Shown: in pieces, positions 16,458-25,997 of the stretch
How the letters are laid out: each line of letters begins with the position of its first letter
Position numbering within the stretch: the first letter of the stretch is position 1
From: an uncultured bacterium
GTDB lineage: Bacteria > Bacteroidota > Rhodothermia > Rhodothermales > Rubricoccaceae
Assembly: GCA_947493945.1 (NCBI GenBank)
Contig: CANLSR010000016.1
Location: 1-47,717, forward strand
Reading direction: 5' to 3'
Length of the DNA stretch: 47,717 nt
Position numbers and translations under genes: made by a program
The notes under the pieces: model-generated
What the model saw: only the letters and a program-made list of their open reading frames with translations
What the model was told of the DNA's origin: nothing
The model's database searches: none

Positions 16458-18902
16458 TTAGTTGCGCAGCGGCTTGTTGGTCGTCAGGATGCTCTGGATG
16501 CGGGCCATCGTCTTCTCCTCGCCCAGGAGCGAGAGGAAGACTTCGCGCTCGAGCTCCAGGAGGTAGTCCTCGTGGACCTCGGCCGGGCCGGTCAGGTCGC
16601 CGCCGGTCATGACCCAGGCCAGGCGAGAGCCCAGGTACTGGTCGTACTCGGAGACGTAGTTGCCCTGCTGGAATTGGTAGAGCGCGATCTCGAACTGCGC
16701 GCGGCCGGGCGCGCCCAAGACCGGGATGTGGCTGCGGACCGGCGGCGGCAGGTAGCCCTCCTCGCTCAGCCGCGTCACCTCTTGCTTAGCGACGTGGAAG
16801 CGGCGGGCGTCGTTCATCACGATGGTCGCGTTCTCGTCCACCATGTGCATGTCGCGCGCCTGGTACGCCGAGGTCGCGACGGTCGCCATCGCGATCTGCT
16901 CGAAGTGCTGGCGCAGGAACGGCTGAACCTCGCTCGGCCGGTCGGGGTCAGCCGCCAGCTCGGCAGCGCGGGCCGTCATCATGGTGGTGCCGCCGCCGGC
17001 CGGGATCAGCCCGACGCCCAGCTCGACCAAGCCCATGTAGGTCTCGGCCGCGAGCACGGGGTTCGGGCACGCCATCGTCATCTCGCAGCCGCCGCCCAGC
17101 ACCCGCTGGTGCGTGGTCACGACGACGGGCTTGGTGGCGTAGCGGATCTTGAAGACGGCCTGCTGGAACGTCTCGATAAACGGCTCCAGGTCCGAGACCT
17201 CGCCCATCATCAGCGCCATCGCGACTTCGCCCAGGTTGGCGCCGACGGAGAAGTTGGACCCCTCGTTGCCGATGATCATGCCGCGCAGGTCGCGGTCGGT
17301 CTCCACCTTGTCGATGGCCTCCATGACGCCGGAGATCACCTCCTGGCCCAGGCTGTTGGACTTGGAGCGGAACTCCAGCAGCGCCACGCCATCGCCCACG
17401 TCGAGGAGGGCGACCTCGTCGTTCTGCCACAGCGTGTTGGCCTCGTCCTCCTTGAGGTAGGTCAGGCCCCACTCGTCGGCCGGGCGCGGGTCGGGCTCGT
17501 AGCTGGCGGAGCCCGGCGTCCAGACCTCGGGGATGCCGGACTCGGTGTCGCGGTAGAATCCCTCGCTCGGCACTTGGGCGACCCAGTCGGGCACGGCGAT
17601 GTCGTTCTCCTTCAGCGCGTCGCGGACGGTGTCGATGCCGAGCGCGTCCCACATCTGGTACGGCCCCATCTCCCAACCGAAGCCCCAGCGGAGCGCGCGG
17701 TCCAGGTTGGCCGGGCTGTCGGAGATCTCGGGCGTCCGCCGTGCGGTGTAGCCGATGAGGTCGAGCGTGGTCTCGCGGAAAAACTGGCCCGGGCGGCCGT
17801 CGTCCTTCCACAGCTTGCCCAGACGGTCCGCCAGCGGGCCGCCCTTGAACTCGGAGACGTCGAACCCGAGCTCCTTCGGGTCCTCGTACTCGCCGGTCTC
17901 GGGGTTGAACGACTGGATCGTCTTACCCTCCTTTTTGTAGAACCCGGCCTTGGACTTGGCGCCCAGGTTCTTGAGGTCCACCAGCCGCTGGAGCACGTCG
18001 GGCACGTTGAACCGGTCTCGGCTCTCGTCCTCGGGGATGGCGGCGTAGAGGTTGGACGTCACGTGGCGCAACGTGTCCAGCCCGACGACATCCGCCGTGC
18101 GGAAGGTGGCGCTCTTGGCGTGCCCGATCAGCGTGCCCGTCAGCGCGTCGATCTCCTCGATCGAGAAGTCGCCGGACTCGAACTGCTCGACGGCGCCCAG
18201 CATGGCGTACGTCCCGATCCGGTTGCCGATAAAGTTCGGCGTGTCCTTGGCCATCACGATCCCCTTGCCCAGGTGGACGCGGGCAAAGGCCGAGACCCGA
18301 GCCACGACCTCGGGGTCGGTGTCCGGCGTCGGGATCACCTCGAACAGCTTGAGGTAGCGCGGCGGGTTGAAAAAGTGGGTCCCCAGAAAGCGGCTCTTGA
18401 ACGAGTCGCCCAGGTCGGCCGACATCTCGGCGATCGGCAGGCCCGACGTATTGGACGAGACCACGGCCGTGTCGCTGGCGGCCTTCTCGATGCGCGCCAA
18501 CACCTCCTTCTTGATCTCCATCTTTTCGATCACGACCTCGACGATCCAGTCGGCGTCGCCGATCTTGTCGAAGTCGTCGTCGAAGTTGCCCAGCGTGATG
18601 CGCTTGGCCACGTCGTCCGACATGAAGGGCGACGGCTTCATCTTGCCCGCCGCCTTGAAGGCGCCCTCGACCAGGCTGTTCTTGGCGCCCTCGCGCCCGA
18701 TGCTCTCCGGCGTCACGTCCAGGAGCAGGACCTCCAGGCCGGCGTTGGCGAGGTGGGCGGCGATCTGGCTGCCCATGACGCCCGCGCCGAGCACGGCGGC
18801 TTTGCGGAACGGGACGTAGGCCCAGTCGGGCGTCTGCCCGCTGGCGGGGTGAGTGGGCGAGTCTTTAGTGAGCGTTTGCATGTCTTTAGTGAGCGTTTGC
18901 AT
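16458..18902 (-). CDS. fadN: 3-hydroxyacyl-CoA dehydrogenase / enoyl-CoA hydratase (FadN type)
   Basis: A bifunctional beta-oxidation protein of about 814 residues. The dehydrogenase comes first: the NAD-binding fold has AAVLGAGVMGSQIAAHLANA, followed by SNTSGLPIAEMS, FNPPRYLKLFEVIPTP and the C-terminal dehydrogenase segments (NFIGNRIGTYAML). The enoyl-CoA hydratase/isomerase domain (from about 490) has FSVGANLGEVAMAL and GGGCEMTMACPNPVLA. This order is that of Bacillus FadN, the reverse of E. coli FadB. The N-terminus carries a 7-residue exact repeat (MQTLTKD twice), so starts at 18902 and 18881 are equally good; an ATG at 18935 lies inside a long palindrome and is less likely. Upstream neighbour is acyl-CoA dehydrogenase, downstream fadA. 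Confidence 0.92.
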   Translation of the reverse strand: MQTLTKDMQTLTKDSPTHPASGQTPDWAYVPFRKAAVLGAGVMGSQIAAHLANAGLEVLLLDVTPESIGREGAKNSLVEGAFKAAGKMKPSPFMSDDVAKRITLGNFDDDFDKIGDADWIVEVVIEKMEIKKEVLARIEKAASDTAVVSSNTSGLPIAEMSADLGDSFKSRFLGTHFFNPPRYLKLFEVIPTPDTDPEVVARVSAFARVHLGKGIVMAKDTPNFIGNRIGTYAMLGAVEQFESGDFSIEEIDALTGTLIGHAKSATFRTADVVGLDTLRHVTSNLYAAIPEDESRDRFNVPDVLQRLVDLKNLGAKSKAGFYKKEGKTIQSFNPETGEYEDPKELGFDVSEFKGGPLADRLGKLWKDDGRPGQFFRETTLDLIGYTARRTPEISDSPANLDRALRWGFGWEMGPYQMWDALGIDTVRDALKENDIAVPDWVAQVPSEGFYRDTESGIPEVWTPGSASYEPDPRPADEWGLTYLKEDEANTLWQNDEVALLDVGDGVALLEFRSKSNSLGQEVISGVMEAIDKVETDRDLRGMIIGNEGSNFSVGANLGEVAMALMMGEVSDLEPFIETFQQAVFKIRYATKPVVVTTHQRVLGGGCEMTMACPNPVLAAETYMGLVELGVGLIPAGGGTTMMTARAAELAADPDRPSEVQPFLRQHFEQIAMATVATSAYQARDMHMVDENATIVMNDARRFHVAKQEVTRLSEEGYLPPPVRSHIPVLGAPGRAQFEIALYQFQQGNYVSEYDQYLGSRLAWVMTGGDLTGPAEVHEDYLLELEREVFLSLLGEEKTMARIQSILTTNKPLRN
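18861..18902. repeat. 21-bp exact tandem duplication at the fadN start
   Basis: ATGCAAACGCTCACTAAAGA plus C occurs twice in direct succession on the minus strand (18902-18882, 18881-18861). Each copy has an ATG in frame, so the duplication doubles the start site and adds MQTLTKD to the N-terminus. Confidence 0.9.
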
Positions 18903-18925
18903 GTCGGAAGGGGATTGTAGAATCG

Positions 18926-18954
18926 GTACGGGCATACCGCCGGTATGCCCGTAC
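18926..18954. promoter_or_regulatory. 13-bp perfect inverted repeat upstream of fadN
   Basis: GTACGGGCATACC and its exact complement GGTATGCCCGTAC are separated by three bases. The site lies between the acyl-CoA dehydrogenase stop (18990) and the fadN start. It is either a regulator-binding palindrome, for example for the nearby TetR protein, or an mRNA hairpin in the leader. No T-run follows, so a terminator is less likely. Confidence 0.65.
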
Positions 18955-18989
18955 GGCGAGGAGCGCGGCGGTGCAGACCGCCAGCGGGC

Positions 18990-20387
<1,398 letters not shown>

Positions 20388-20412
20388 GGGGGCGGGAATC
20401 AAAAGGACAGGG

Positions 20413-20425
20413 TTAACACTGTTAA
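20413..20425. promoter_or_regulatory. AT-rich palindrome TTAACACTGTTAA before acyl-CoA dehydrogenase
   Basis: TTAACA and TGTTAA flank one central base. The site is 26 bases upstream of the ATG at 20387, and a TGTCCTTTTG element (minus strand, 20400-20409) reminiscent of the Bacteroidota -7 box lies between. An AT-rich palindrome is rare in this GC-rich sequence and is a good operator candidate, perhaps for the TetR protein at 22593. Confidence 0.5.
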
Positions 20426-20599
20426 GCCGCCGAGGTTCGCTCGCTCGGCGGGGTACCGTTGGATGCCCTGCGCCGCGCCGCGTTCCGCTGGCGGCGGTCG
20501 CCGGCGGCGCGGGGCGGGCGCGCCTGAGGCGGCGCCCCGGCCCGGGCCCTCCGGCTCCCCTACCCCGCCGCCGGCGCCGCGCGGCGCCGGCCCGCTGCG

Positions 20600-22486
20600 T
20601 CAGGCGACGACGGTCGCGCCGCGGTCGCCGTCCGGCACGTTGGCCGAGTACATCTGCTCGATGTCGCCGGTGTAGGCCTTGCTGACCTGGCTCCGCTTGA
20701 CCTTCATGGTTGGCGTGAGCAGCTCGTTCTCGACCGTCATCAGCTCCGGCACCAGCCGGAAGCGCTGGACCTGGCTCCAATGGTCCATGCCCGCGTTGGC
20801 GTCGGCCACCAACCGCTCGAACTCGGCCTTGACTGCCGGGTCCTCCAGCAGGGCCTCGCCGGTGGCCGTCACGCCGTGGTTCTTGGCCCACACCGGCAGC
20901 ACCTCCATGTTGGGGAAGATCAGCGCGGTGCAGTACTTCTGGCTGTTGCCCACGACCACGGCCTGCTCGATGAGCGCGCTCTCGGTCAGCGTGTTCTCGA
21001 TGGGCTGGGGGATCACGTACTTGCCGGTCGAGAGCTTGAAGAGCGCCTTTTTGCGGTCGGTGATCTTGAGGAACCCGTCGGGCGTGAACTCGCCGATGTC
21101 GCCGGTGTGGAACCAGCCGTCGCCGTCGATGGCCTCGGCCGTCTTGTCGGGGGCCTTGTAGTAGCCCGTCATGAGGTTCGGCCCGCGCGTCAGGATCTCG
21201 CCGTCCTCGGCGATGGCCACCTCGACGCCGGCGATGGGCTGGCCGACCGTCCCGGCGCGGTTGGCGGCGGGGATGTTGTTGGTGATGACCGGGCTGGTCT
21301 CGGTGAGCCCGTAGCCCTGGAGGACCGGCACGCCGAACGCGTTGAACGAGTTGGCGAGGTCCGCGCGCAACGCCGCGCCGCCGACCGAGACGGCCTTGGC
21401 CCGAGTTAGCCCCAGCCGCTCGCGGAGCTTGGAGTAGACCAGCTTGTCCGCCAGGGCGTACTTGACGCCCGACAGCCCAGACGGCGGGTCCTGGAGGTCG
21501 TACTCGCCGGCCAGGTCCAGCGCCCACGCGCCGATCTTGCCCTTGGCCCCCTCGGACTCCTGGATGCCGAGCAGCACCTTGTCGTAGACCTTTTCGAGCA
21601 CGCGCGGGACCGTCGCGAAGATGGTCGGGCGCACCTCGGGGAGGTGGCCGACCAACAGGTCGGGGTTGGAGTAATAGGTCTGGTGGCCCCACGCGATGCC
21701 GGCGAACGACAGCATCCGGGCGTAGACGTGGGTCAGGGGCAGGAACGTGAGCGCGACCTCCTCCTGGTGGCCCATCACGCCCATGCCGGTGTAGGCGCTG
21801 ATCGCGTTGGACGAGATGTTCTGGTGCGACAGCATGACGCCCTTGGGCTGGCCCGTCGTGCCCGAGGTGTAGATGAGCGTCGCCAGGTCGGTGGCGTCGA
21901 TCAGGTCGCGGAGCTCGTCGGGCCGGTTGGGCGCCTTGCCGATGGCCTCGCGGCCGCGCTGGCGGAGCGCGTCTAAGGTGATCAGCTCCATGCCGTCGGG
22001 CAGCGTCACGCCGTCGCCGGTCCCCTGGGCCAGCACCACCAGCCGCACGTCGGGGACGTCGGCGGCCCACTCGGCAAAGCCCTTCAGCATCTCCTCGTCG
22101 GAGACCATCATGGCCTTCGACTCGCTGTGCGTGGTGACGTAGACCAGGTTGTCGGCCGCGTAGGTAGTGTAGAGCGGGACGTTGACGATGCCGGCGACCA
22201 GCGTCCCGAGGTCGGCCATCGAGAAGTACATGTCGCTCTCCATGAAGAGCGCGACGTGGTCGCCGCGCTCGAACCCGCTCTCGAGCAGGCCCACCGCCAG
22301 CTCGTCGGCGGCGTCGCGGAACTCGGCGGTGGAGACGGAGACCCAGCCGCCCCGGCCGTCCGGCTGGTTGAACGCCTTCGGGCTGGGGTAGCGCTCGGCG
22401 GCCTCGTCGAGCAGCGACGGGAGCGTCCGGCCGAGCACGACTTTCCCCGTGGAGCGAGGCGAGGCGGTGTGAATCTGGAGGGCCAT
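20600..22486 (-). CDS. fadD: Long-chain fatty-acid-CoA ligase (AMP-forming)
   Basis: A 628-residue adenylate-forming ligase that activates fatty acids with ATP and CoA. The signature P-loop is [18 protein letters not shown]; later motifs are [37 protein letters not shown] and [20 protein letters not shown]. The long form with the [13 protein letters not shown] segment matches the FAA1/FadD15-like class of long-chain ligases, which is peripheral to the membrane. Start ATG at 22486. It lies between the TetR gene (106 bases upstream) and acyl-CoA dehydrogenase (212 bases downstream), all leftward, making the first enzyme of the beta-oxidation set. Confidence 0.93.
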   Translation of the reverse strand: MALQIHTASPRSTGKVVLGRTLPSLLDEAAERYPSPKAFNQPDGRGGWVSVSTAEFRDAADELAVGLLESGFERGDHVALFMESDMYFSMADLGTLVAGIVNVPLYTTYAADNLVYVTTHSESKAMMVSDEEMLKGFAEWAADVPDVRLVVLAQGTGDGVTLPDGMELITLDALRQRGREAIGKAPNRPDELRDLIDATDLATLIYTSGTTGQPKGVMLSHQNISSNAISAYTGMGVMGHQEEVALTFLPLTHVYARMLSFAGIAWGHQTYYSNPDLLVGHLPEVRPTIFATVPRVLEKVYDKVLLGIQESEGAKGKIGAWALDLAGEYDLQDPPSGLSGVKYALADKLVYSKLRERLGLTRAKAVSVGGAALRADLANSFNAFGVPVLQGYGLTETSPVITNNIPAANRAGTVGQPIAGVEVAIAEDGEILTRGPNLMTGYYKAPDKTAEAIDGDGWFHTGDIGEFTPDGFLKITDRKKALFKLSTGKYVIPQPIENTLTESALIEQAVVVGNSQKYCTALIFPNMEVLPVWAKNHGVTATGEALLEDPAVKAEFERLVADANAGMDHWSQVQRFRLVPELMTVENELLTPTMKVKRSQVSKAYTGDIEQMYSANVPDGDRGATVVA

Positions 22487-22592
22487 GATCAGGGGGAGGC
22501 GGGGGGCGTACGGAGTGTTTGAAGATCGCCAGAAGCGGCGAAAGGTTCCACATCCGCCCGGGCCCCTCCCTAGGGCAAAACCCGCCGGCGCG

Positions 22593-23210
22593 CTACGCCG
22601 CGCCCAGCGCCGCGAGCGACTGGCGGACGGCGGCGTCGATCAGCTCGTCGCCGGCCACGCGGACGTCGATCCGGCGAGCGAGCGACAGCGACACCAGCCC
22701 GTGGAGGGCCGTCCACAGCACGGACGCGGCCACGTCGGGCGGGCCCGGCGCCGCCAGCGACCCGTCGGCCACGCCGTCGGCCAGCGCGTCGCGGAACAGG
22801 TCCACGTTGCGGTGGGCGCGGCGGTAGTCCTCGGCCGGGTAGCGGGCCATCCGCTCGGGGCGGAGCTGGAACATCACCTCGTAGTACTCCGGGTTGTCGA
22901 GCCCGAACCGGATGTAGGCGCGTGACAAGGCGTCCAAGCGGCCCGCCGGCGTCTCGTGCTCGTCGTCGGCCCCGGTGAGCACCCGGTGCAGCCGGTCCAT
23001 GCCCTCGGAGATCAGCGCGTGCGTCAGCGCGTCCTTGCTGTCGAAGTGGAGGTAGATGCTGGTCGCGCTGCACCCGGCCGAGGCCGCGATCTTGCGCATC
23101 GAGAGCGCGTCGTAGCCGTCGGCCACCAGCAGCCGGCGCGTGTGGTCGAGGATCGAGCGGCGGAGGTCGGCGCCGGTTTCGGCGCGGGGGACGGAGAGGG
23201 CGTCGGCCAC
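22593..23210 (-). CDS. TetR-family regulator, probable fatty-acid-degradation repressor
   Basis: A 205-residue TetR-type regulator. The N-terminal HTH reads LRRSILDHTRRLLVADGYDA and LSMRKIAASAGCSATSIYLHF-type recognition helix with DSKDALTHALI. The C-terminal ligand domain contains a long helical stretch with the PEYYEVMFQLRPERM segment typical of TetR_C_13/33-like domains. The start is GTG at 23210. Its position ahead of fadD, acyl-CoA dehydrogenase, fadN and fadA suggests it controls them, with acyl-CoA as a likely effector; that is inference from context. It diverges from pepT across a mirrored leader (23213-23331). Confidence 0.9.
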   Translation of the reverse strand: MADALSVPRAETGADLRRSILDHTRRLLVADGYDALSMRKIAASAGCSATSIYLHFDSKDALTHALISEGMDRLHRVLTGADDEHETPAGRLDALSRAYIRFGLDNPEYYEVMFQLRPERMARYPAEDYRRAHRNVDLFRDALADGVADGSLAAPGPPDVAASVLWTALHGLVSLSLARRIDVRVAGDELIDAAVRQSLAALGAA

Positions 23211-23212
23211 AG

Positions 23213-23331
23213 GGGGACGTGGGGGTGGGGACTAGAGGATAGGGCATCGCCGGAGGATCCCCCGGCGTCCGGAAAACCGCCGCGGCGACCCGGCCGGCGC
23301 CTATCCTCTGCCCTCCACCCCCCACGTCCCC
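23213..23331. promoter_or_regulatory. Mirrored divergent leaders of tetR and pepT
   Basis: Two arms of about 30 bases (23213-23242 and 23301-23331) are imperfect reverse complements; shared blocks are GGGGACGTGGGGG and AGAGGATAG. Each arm lies directly before a start codon, tetR on one side and pepT on the other, and each carries CTATCCTCT at the promoter distance. The arrangement suggests a duplicated and inverted promoter/leader or a two-sided operator. Confidence 0.55.
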
Positions 23332-23332
23332 A

Positions 23333-24640
23333 ATGACCGGCCGCCCCTGGCGCGACGTCGTCCTCCCGCCCGTCGCCGAGCGCTTCTGCCGCTACGCCGA
23401 GGTATGGACCACGTCCGACCCCGACTCCGACACGTTCCCCTCGACCCAGCGCCAGCGCGACCTGGGGCGGCTCCTGGTCGAGGAGCTGACCGCGCTCGGC
23501 GTCGACGCCGAGGAGGATGCCTGGGGCTACGTGCTGGCGACGCTGCCCTCTCCCCTGCCGCCGGCCGAGGCCGGGGCGCTGCCCGCCGTCGGTCTGGTGG
23601 CCCACCTCGACACGTCGCCCGACGCGCCGGGCAAGGACGTCCGGCCGCTCGTCCACGAGCGGTACGGCGGCGGCGTGGTCGCGCTGCCCGGCCCGGCCCC
23701 GTCCGGCGAGCGCGCCACGCTCGACCCGGACCGCCAGCCGGCGCTGCGGGCGCACGTCGGCCAGGACCTGATCTCGAGCGACGGGACCACGCTGCTGGGC
23801 TCCGACGACAAGGCCGGCGTGGCGGTCCTGATGCAACTCGCGGCCGACCTGGTGGCCGCCGAGGCGGACGCGGTGGAGCGCGGCGAGCGCCCGGCGGCCC
23901 GCCCCGAGCTGCGCCTGCTGTTCACGCCCGACGAGGAGGTCGGCCGGGGCACCGACAAGCTGGACCTGGAGCGCTGGGGCGCCGACCTGGCCTACACCGT
24001 CGACGGCGGCGCCGTGGACACGCTGAACGTGGAGACGTTCAACGCGGCCGAGGCCGTCGTGACGTTCGAGGGCCGGGGCGTCCACCCGGGCTACGCCGAG
24101 GGCGTGATGGTCAACGCCGTGCGCGCCGCCGCCGCGTTCGTCGCGGCCCTGGCCGACGAGCCGGCGCCGGAGACGACCGGGGGCCGCGAGGGCTACCTCC
24201 ACCCCCACACCGTCGGGGGCACGGCCGAGCGCGCGACGGTCCGCGTGCTGCTCCGCGACTTTTCCGACAATGGCATGGAGGACAAGCGCCAGCGCGTCCG
24301 CCAGCGGGCGGCGGCGGCGGGCGAGCGGTGGGGCGCCGGGGTTTCGGTGGAAGCCGAGGAGAGCTACCGCAACATGAAGGCGCACATCGAGTCCGTCGAT
24401 CCTCGTGCGGTCACGGTCGCGGTGGAGGCGGCCCGCGCGATGGGGTTCGAGCCGGCGCTGGCGCCCGTCCGCGGCGGCACCGACGGGGCGCGGCTGAGCG
24501 AGAAGGGCGTCCCGACGCCCAACGTGTTCACCGGCGGCCACGACTTCCACAGCGTGTTCGAGTGGAACACGGTCCAGAACCTGGAGAGGACGCTGGCCTA
24601 CGTCGGCGCCCTGGTCCGCCAGTGGGGGGCGGCCGGATGA
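23333..24640 (+). CDS. pepT: Peptidase T (tripeptide aminopeptidase)
   Basis: A 435-residue M20 metallopeptidase that releases the N-terminal residue from tripeptides in the cytoplasm. Metal- and active-site segments are all present: GLVAHLDTSPDAPGKDV, LLGSDDKAGVAVLMQLAADL, LLFTPDEEVGRGTDKLDL, YTVDGGAVDTLNVETFNA, and the C-terminal NVFTGGHDFHSVFEWN. Family length is about 410. Start ATG at 23333 follows a possible promoter CTATCCTCTG (23301-23310). The stop overlaps the start of a small membrane-protein gene (ATGA). Confidence 0.95.
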   Translation: MTGRPWRDVVLPPVAERFCRYAEVWTTSDPDSDTFPSTQRQRDLGRLLVEELTALGVDAEEDAWGYVLATLPSPLPPAEAGALPAVGLVAHLDTSPDAPGKDVRPLVHERYGGGVVALPGPAPSGERATLDPDRQPALRAHVGQDLISSDGTTLLGSDDKAGVAVLMQLAADLVAAEADAVERGERPAARPELRLLFTPDEEVGRGTDKLDLERWGADLAYTVDGGAVDTLNVETFNAAEAVVTFEGRGVHPGYAEGVMVNAVRAAAAFVAALADEPAPETTGGREGYLHPHTVGGTAERATVRVLLRDFSDNGMEDKRQRVRQRAAAAGERWGAGVSVEAEESYRNMKAHIESVDPRAVTVAVEAARAMGFEPALAPVRGGTDGARLSEKGVPTPNVFTGGHDFHSVFEWNTVQNLERTLAYVGALVRQWGAAG

Positions 24641-24912
24641 ACCCGGCGCCCGGTCGGGCGTCCGACTCCCCCACCGCCCCTCCGACCGTGGCCCTGATCC
24701 CGTCCAACGCCCTGACCCGTTCCCAGACGCGCGTGTTCGTCGCCGTGCTGGTGGTGTTGATCCTGGGCCTGTCGGTCGTGGCGACGGTCATGATCACGCG
24801 CGGCTGGGGCAACCCGACGGTCCAGGATCAGGTCCGGGAGCAGGAGACCGAGCGCCGCCTCGCGATGCCCCGGCTCGACGGCGACGACGTCGCTCCGAAC
24901 CCGACACCGTAA
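24637..24912 (+). CDS. Small single-pass membrane protein
   Basis: A 91-residue protein with a Ser/Pro-rich N-terminus, one membrane helix (VFVAVLVVLILGLSVVATVM) and a short charged tail (VREQETERRLAMPRLDGDD). Its ATG at 24637 overlaps the pepT stop by four bases, a sign of translational coupling. I do not recognise a family. The overlap and matching codon bias support it as a real gene. Confidence 0.7.
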   Translation: MNPAPGRASDSPTAPPTVALIPSNALTRSQTRVFVAVLVVLILGLSVVATVMITRGWGNPTVQDQVREQETERRLAMPRLDGDDVAPNPTP

Positions 24913-25157
24913 TCATCCTGGCGGCGCGTGCAGGAGTCACCGTTGGAGAACGGGGGCCACGGTAGGTTGGCGCGGACCCGGCGTGGGCGTCCGTTCGCGC
25001 CGGCCGCTCAGGCGTCGTACGGTACGTGTCTCGCGGCAGCGGTAGGTTTCGGCGGAACGCCTCGGCGGGCGCCCGTTCCTACAGGACACGCCGCTCGTCG
25101 TCTCCGGCCGGCGCCTCGGCTCGCCCCCTCCGACACCCCTTTTTGGGAGGCCTTCCT

Positions 25158-25505
25158 ATGCTCCACCACCGAGGCTACAGCGGGCGCATCGAGCGCGAGC
25201 GAGAGACGGGACAGTTCCACGGCGAAGTCCTCGGCACGCACGGACTGATCACCTTCCAGGGCCAGACTGCAGAAGACGCCGAGGCGGCTTTTCGGGACGC
25301 CATCGACGATTACCTGGCGTTCTGGGCCGAGCGAGGCGAGGTGCCCGAGGAGCCGCCGGCCGAGGACTCCTCGGCCGAGACGCTCGTCCTCCACGTGCCC
25401 CAGGCCCTGCACCAGACCCTGGCCTCCCGGGCGCGGCACGAGGGGAAAAGCGTCAGCGAGTTCGTGGTCGACTGGCTCTCGCAGTCGGCTAGGCCCGGCG
25501 GCTGA
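25158..25505 (+). CDS. HicB-family antitoxin-like protein without HicA
   Basis: A 115-residue protein with a HicB fold (LHHRGYSGRIERERETGQFH, GEVLGTHGLITFQGQTAEDA, EAAFRDAIDDYLAFWAERGE) and a C-terminal ribbon-helix-helix segment (LHVPQALHQTLASRARHEGK, SVSEFVVDWLSQ). In type II systems HicB neutralises the mRNA-cleaving toxin HicA. No HicA (about 60 residues with a dsRBD-like fold) lies on either side, so this is an orphan, perhaps a stand-alone regulator. Start ATG at 25158 agrees with the usual HicB N-terminus. It converges with and overlaps the DUF2188 gene by 17 bases. Confidence 0.87.
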   Translation: MLHHRGYSGRIERERETGQFHGEVLGTHGLITFQGQTAEDAEAAFRDAIDDYLAFWAERGEVPEEPPAEDSSAETLVLHVPQALHQTLASRARHEGKSVSEFVVDWLSQSARPGG

Positions 25506-25809
25506 GCCCGACGGCCAGTGCCGCCAGCGCGGCGACGCCCACCGCGACGTAGATCGGGTGCGAGCGCGCGGCCTCCGCCCACGGCCGCGGCGGGTCGGGC
25601 AGGCGGTCGAACGCGTGCACGGTCTCGATCTGGCCCGACGCGTCGTGGACCACGATCCGCCCGGCGCCCAGCTGGCGGACGTAGCCGGAGGCGCGCTCGA
25701 CGGCGGCGTCGCGGTCGTCGGTCTCGAACGACAGGACCGGCGAGCCCTCCAGGCGGACGCCCCAGCTCGTGTCGGCGGGGACGACGTGGTACACGTTGGG
25801 GGTGGGCAT
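25489..25809 (-). CDS. DUF2188 domain protein with C-terminal membrane helix
   Basis: A 106-residue protein. Residues 1-70 match DUF2188: NVYHVVPADTSWGVRLEGSP, FETDDRDAAVERASGYVRQL and AGRIVVHDASGQIETVHAFD. A proline-rich linker and a terminal membrane helix (PIYVAVGVAALAALAVGLSRR) follow; a membrane anchor is unusual for this family, whose members are mostly about 70 soluble residues. Start ATG at 25809. It overlaps the convergent hicB-like gene by 17 bases. Function of DUF2188 is unknown. Confidence 0.82.
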   Translation of the reverse strand: MPTPNVYHVVPADTSWGVRLEGSPVLSFETDDRDAAVERASGYVRQLGAGRIVVHDASGQIETVHAFDRLPDPPRPWAEAARSHPIYVAVGVAALAALAVGLSRRA

Positions 25810-25950
25810 GGTCGTTCGCGGGGTGGGCGCGTCTAACGCCGCGTCCCCGCCCTCAGGTTTCTCCTGACGTGCCGGCCGGGCGGGCGCGCCGCCGCCTTGC
25901 TGGGGCGGGGCGCCCGCGGCGGGCACCTGAACCGGGGCCGCGCGCGGCTC

Positions 25951-25959
25951 TACCTTTTG
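25951..25959 (+). promoter_or_regulatory. Promoter-like TACCTTTTG before the M28 peptidase
   Basis: CTACCTTTTG lies 39 bases upstream of the ATG at 25998 and resembles the Bacteroidota -7 box (TAnnTTTG with one extra T). The identical sequence lies 36 bases upstream of the preferred start at 33239. I could not identify a reliable -33 box. Confidence 0.4.
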
Positions 25960-25997
25960 TGGCCGCCGGCTGGCGGCCTCTACCTGCCCCTCCCGCC

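Noticed and set aside
18861..18902. CRISPR-like direct repeats here and at 2772-2825
   Set aside because: Both are in-frame tandem duplications without spacers. I saw no CRISPR array or cas gene in the window.
16572..18920. A 782-codon plus-strand frame opposite fadN
   Set aside because: Antisense shadow of a gene with unmistakable dehydrogenase and hydratase motifs.
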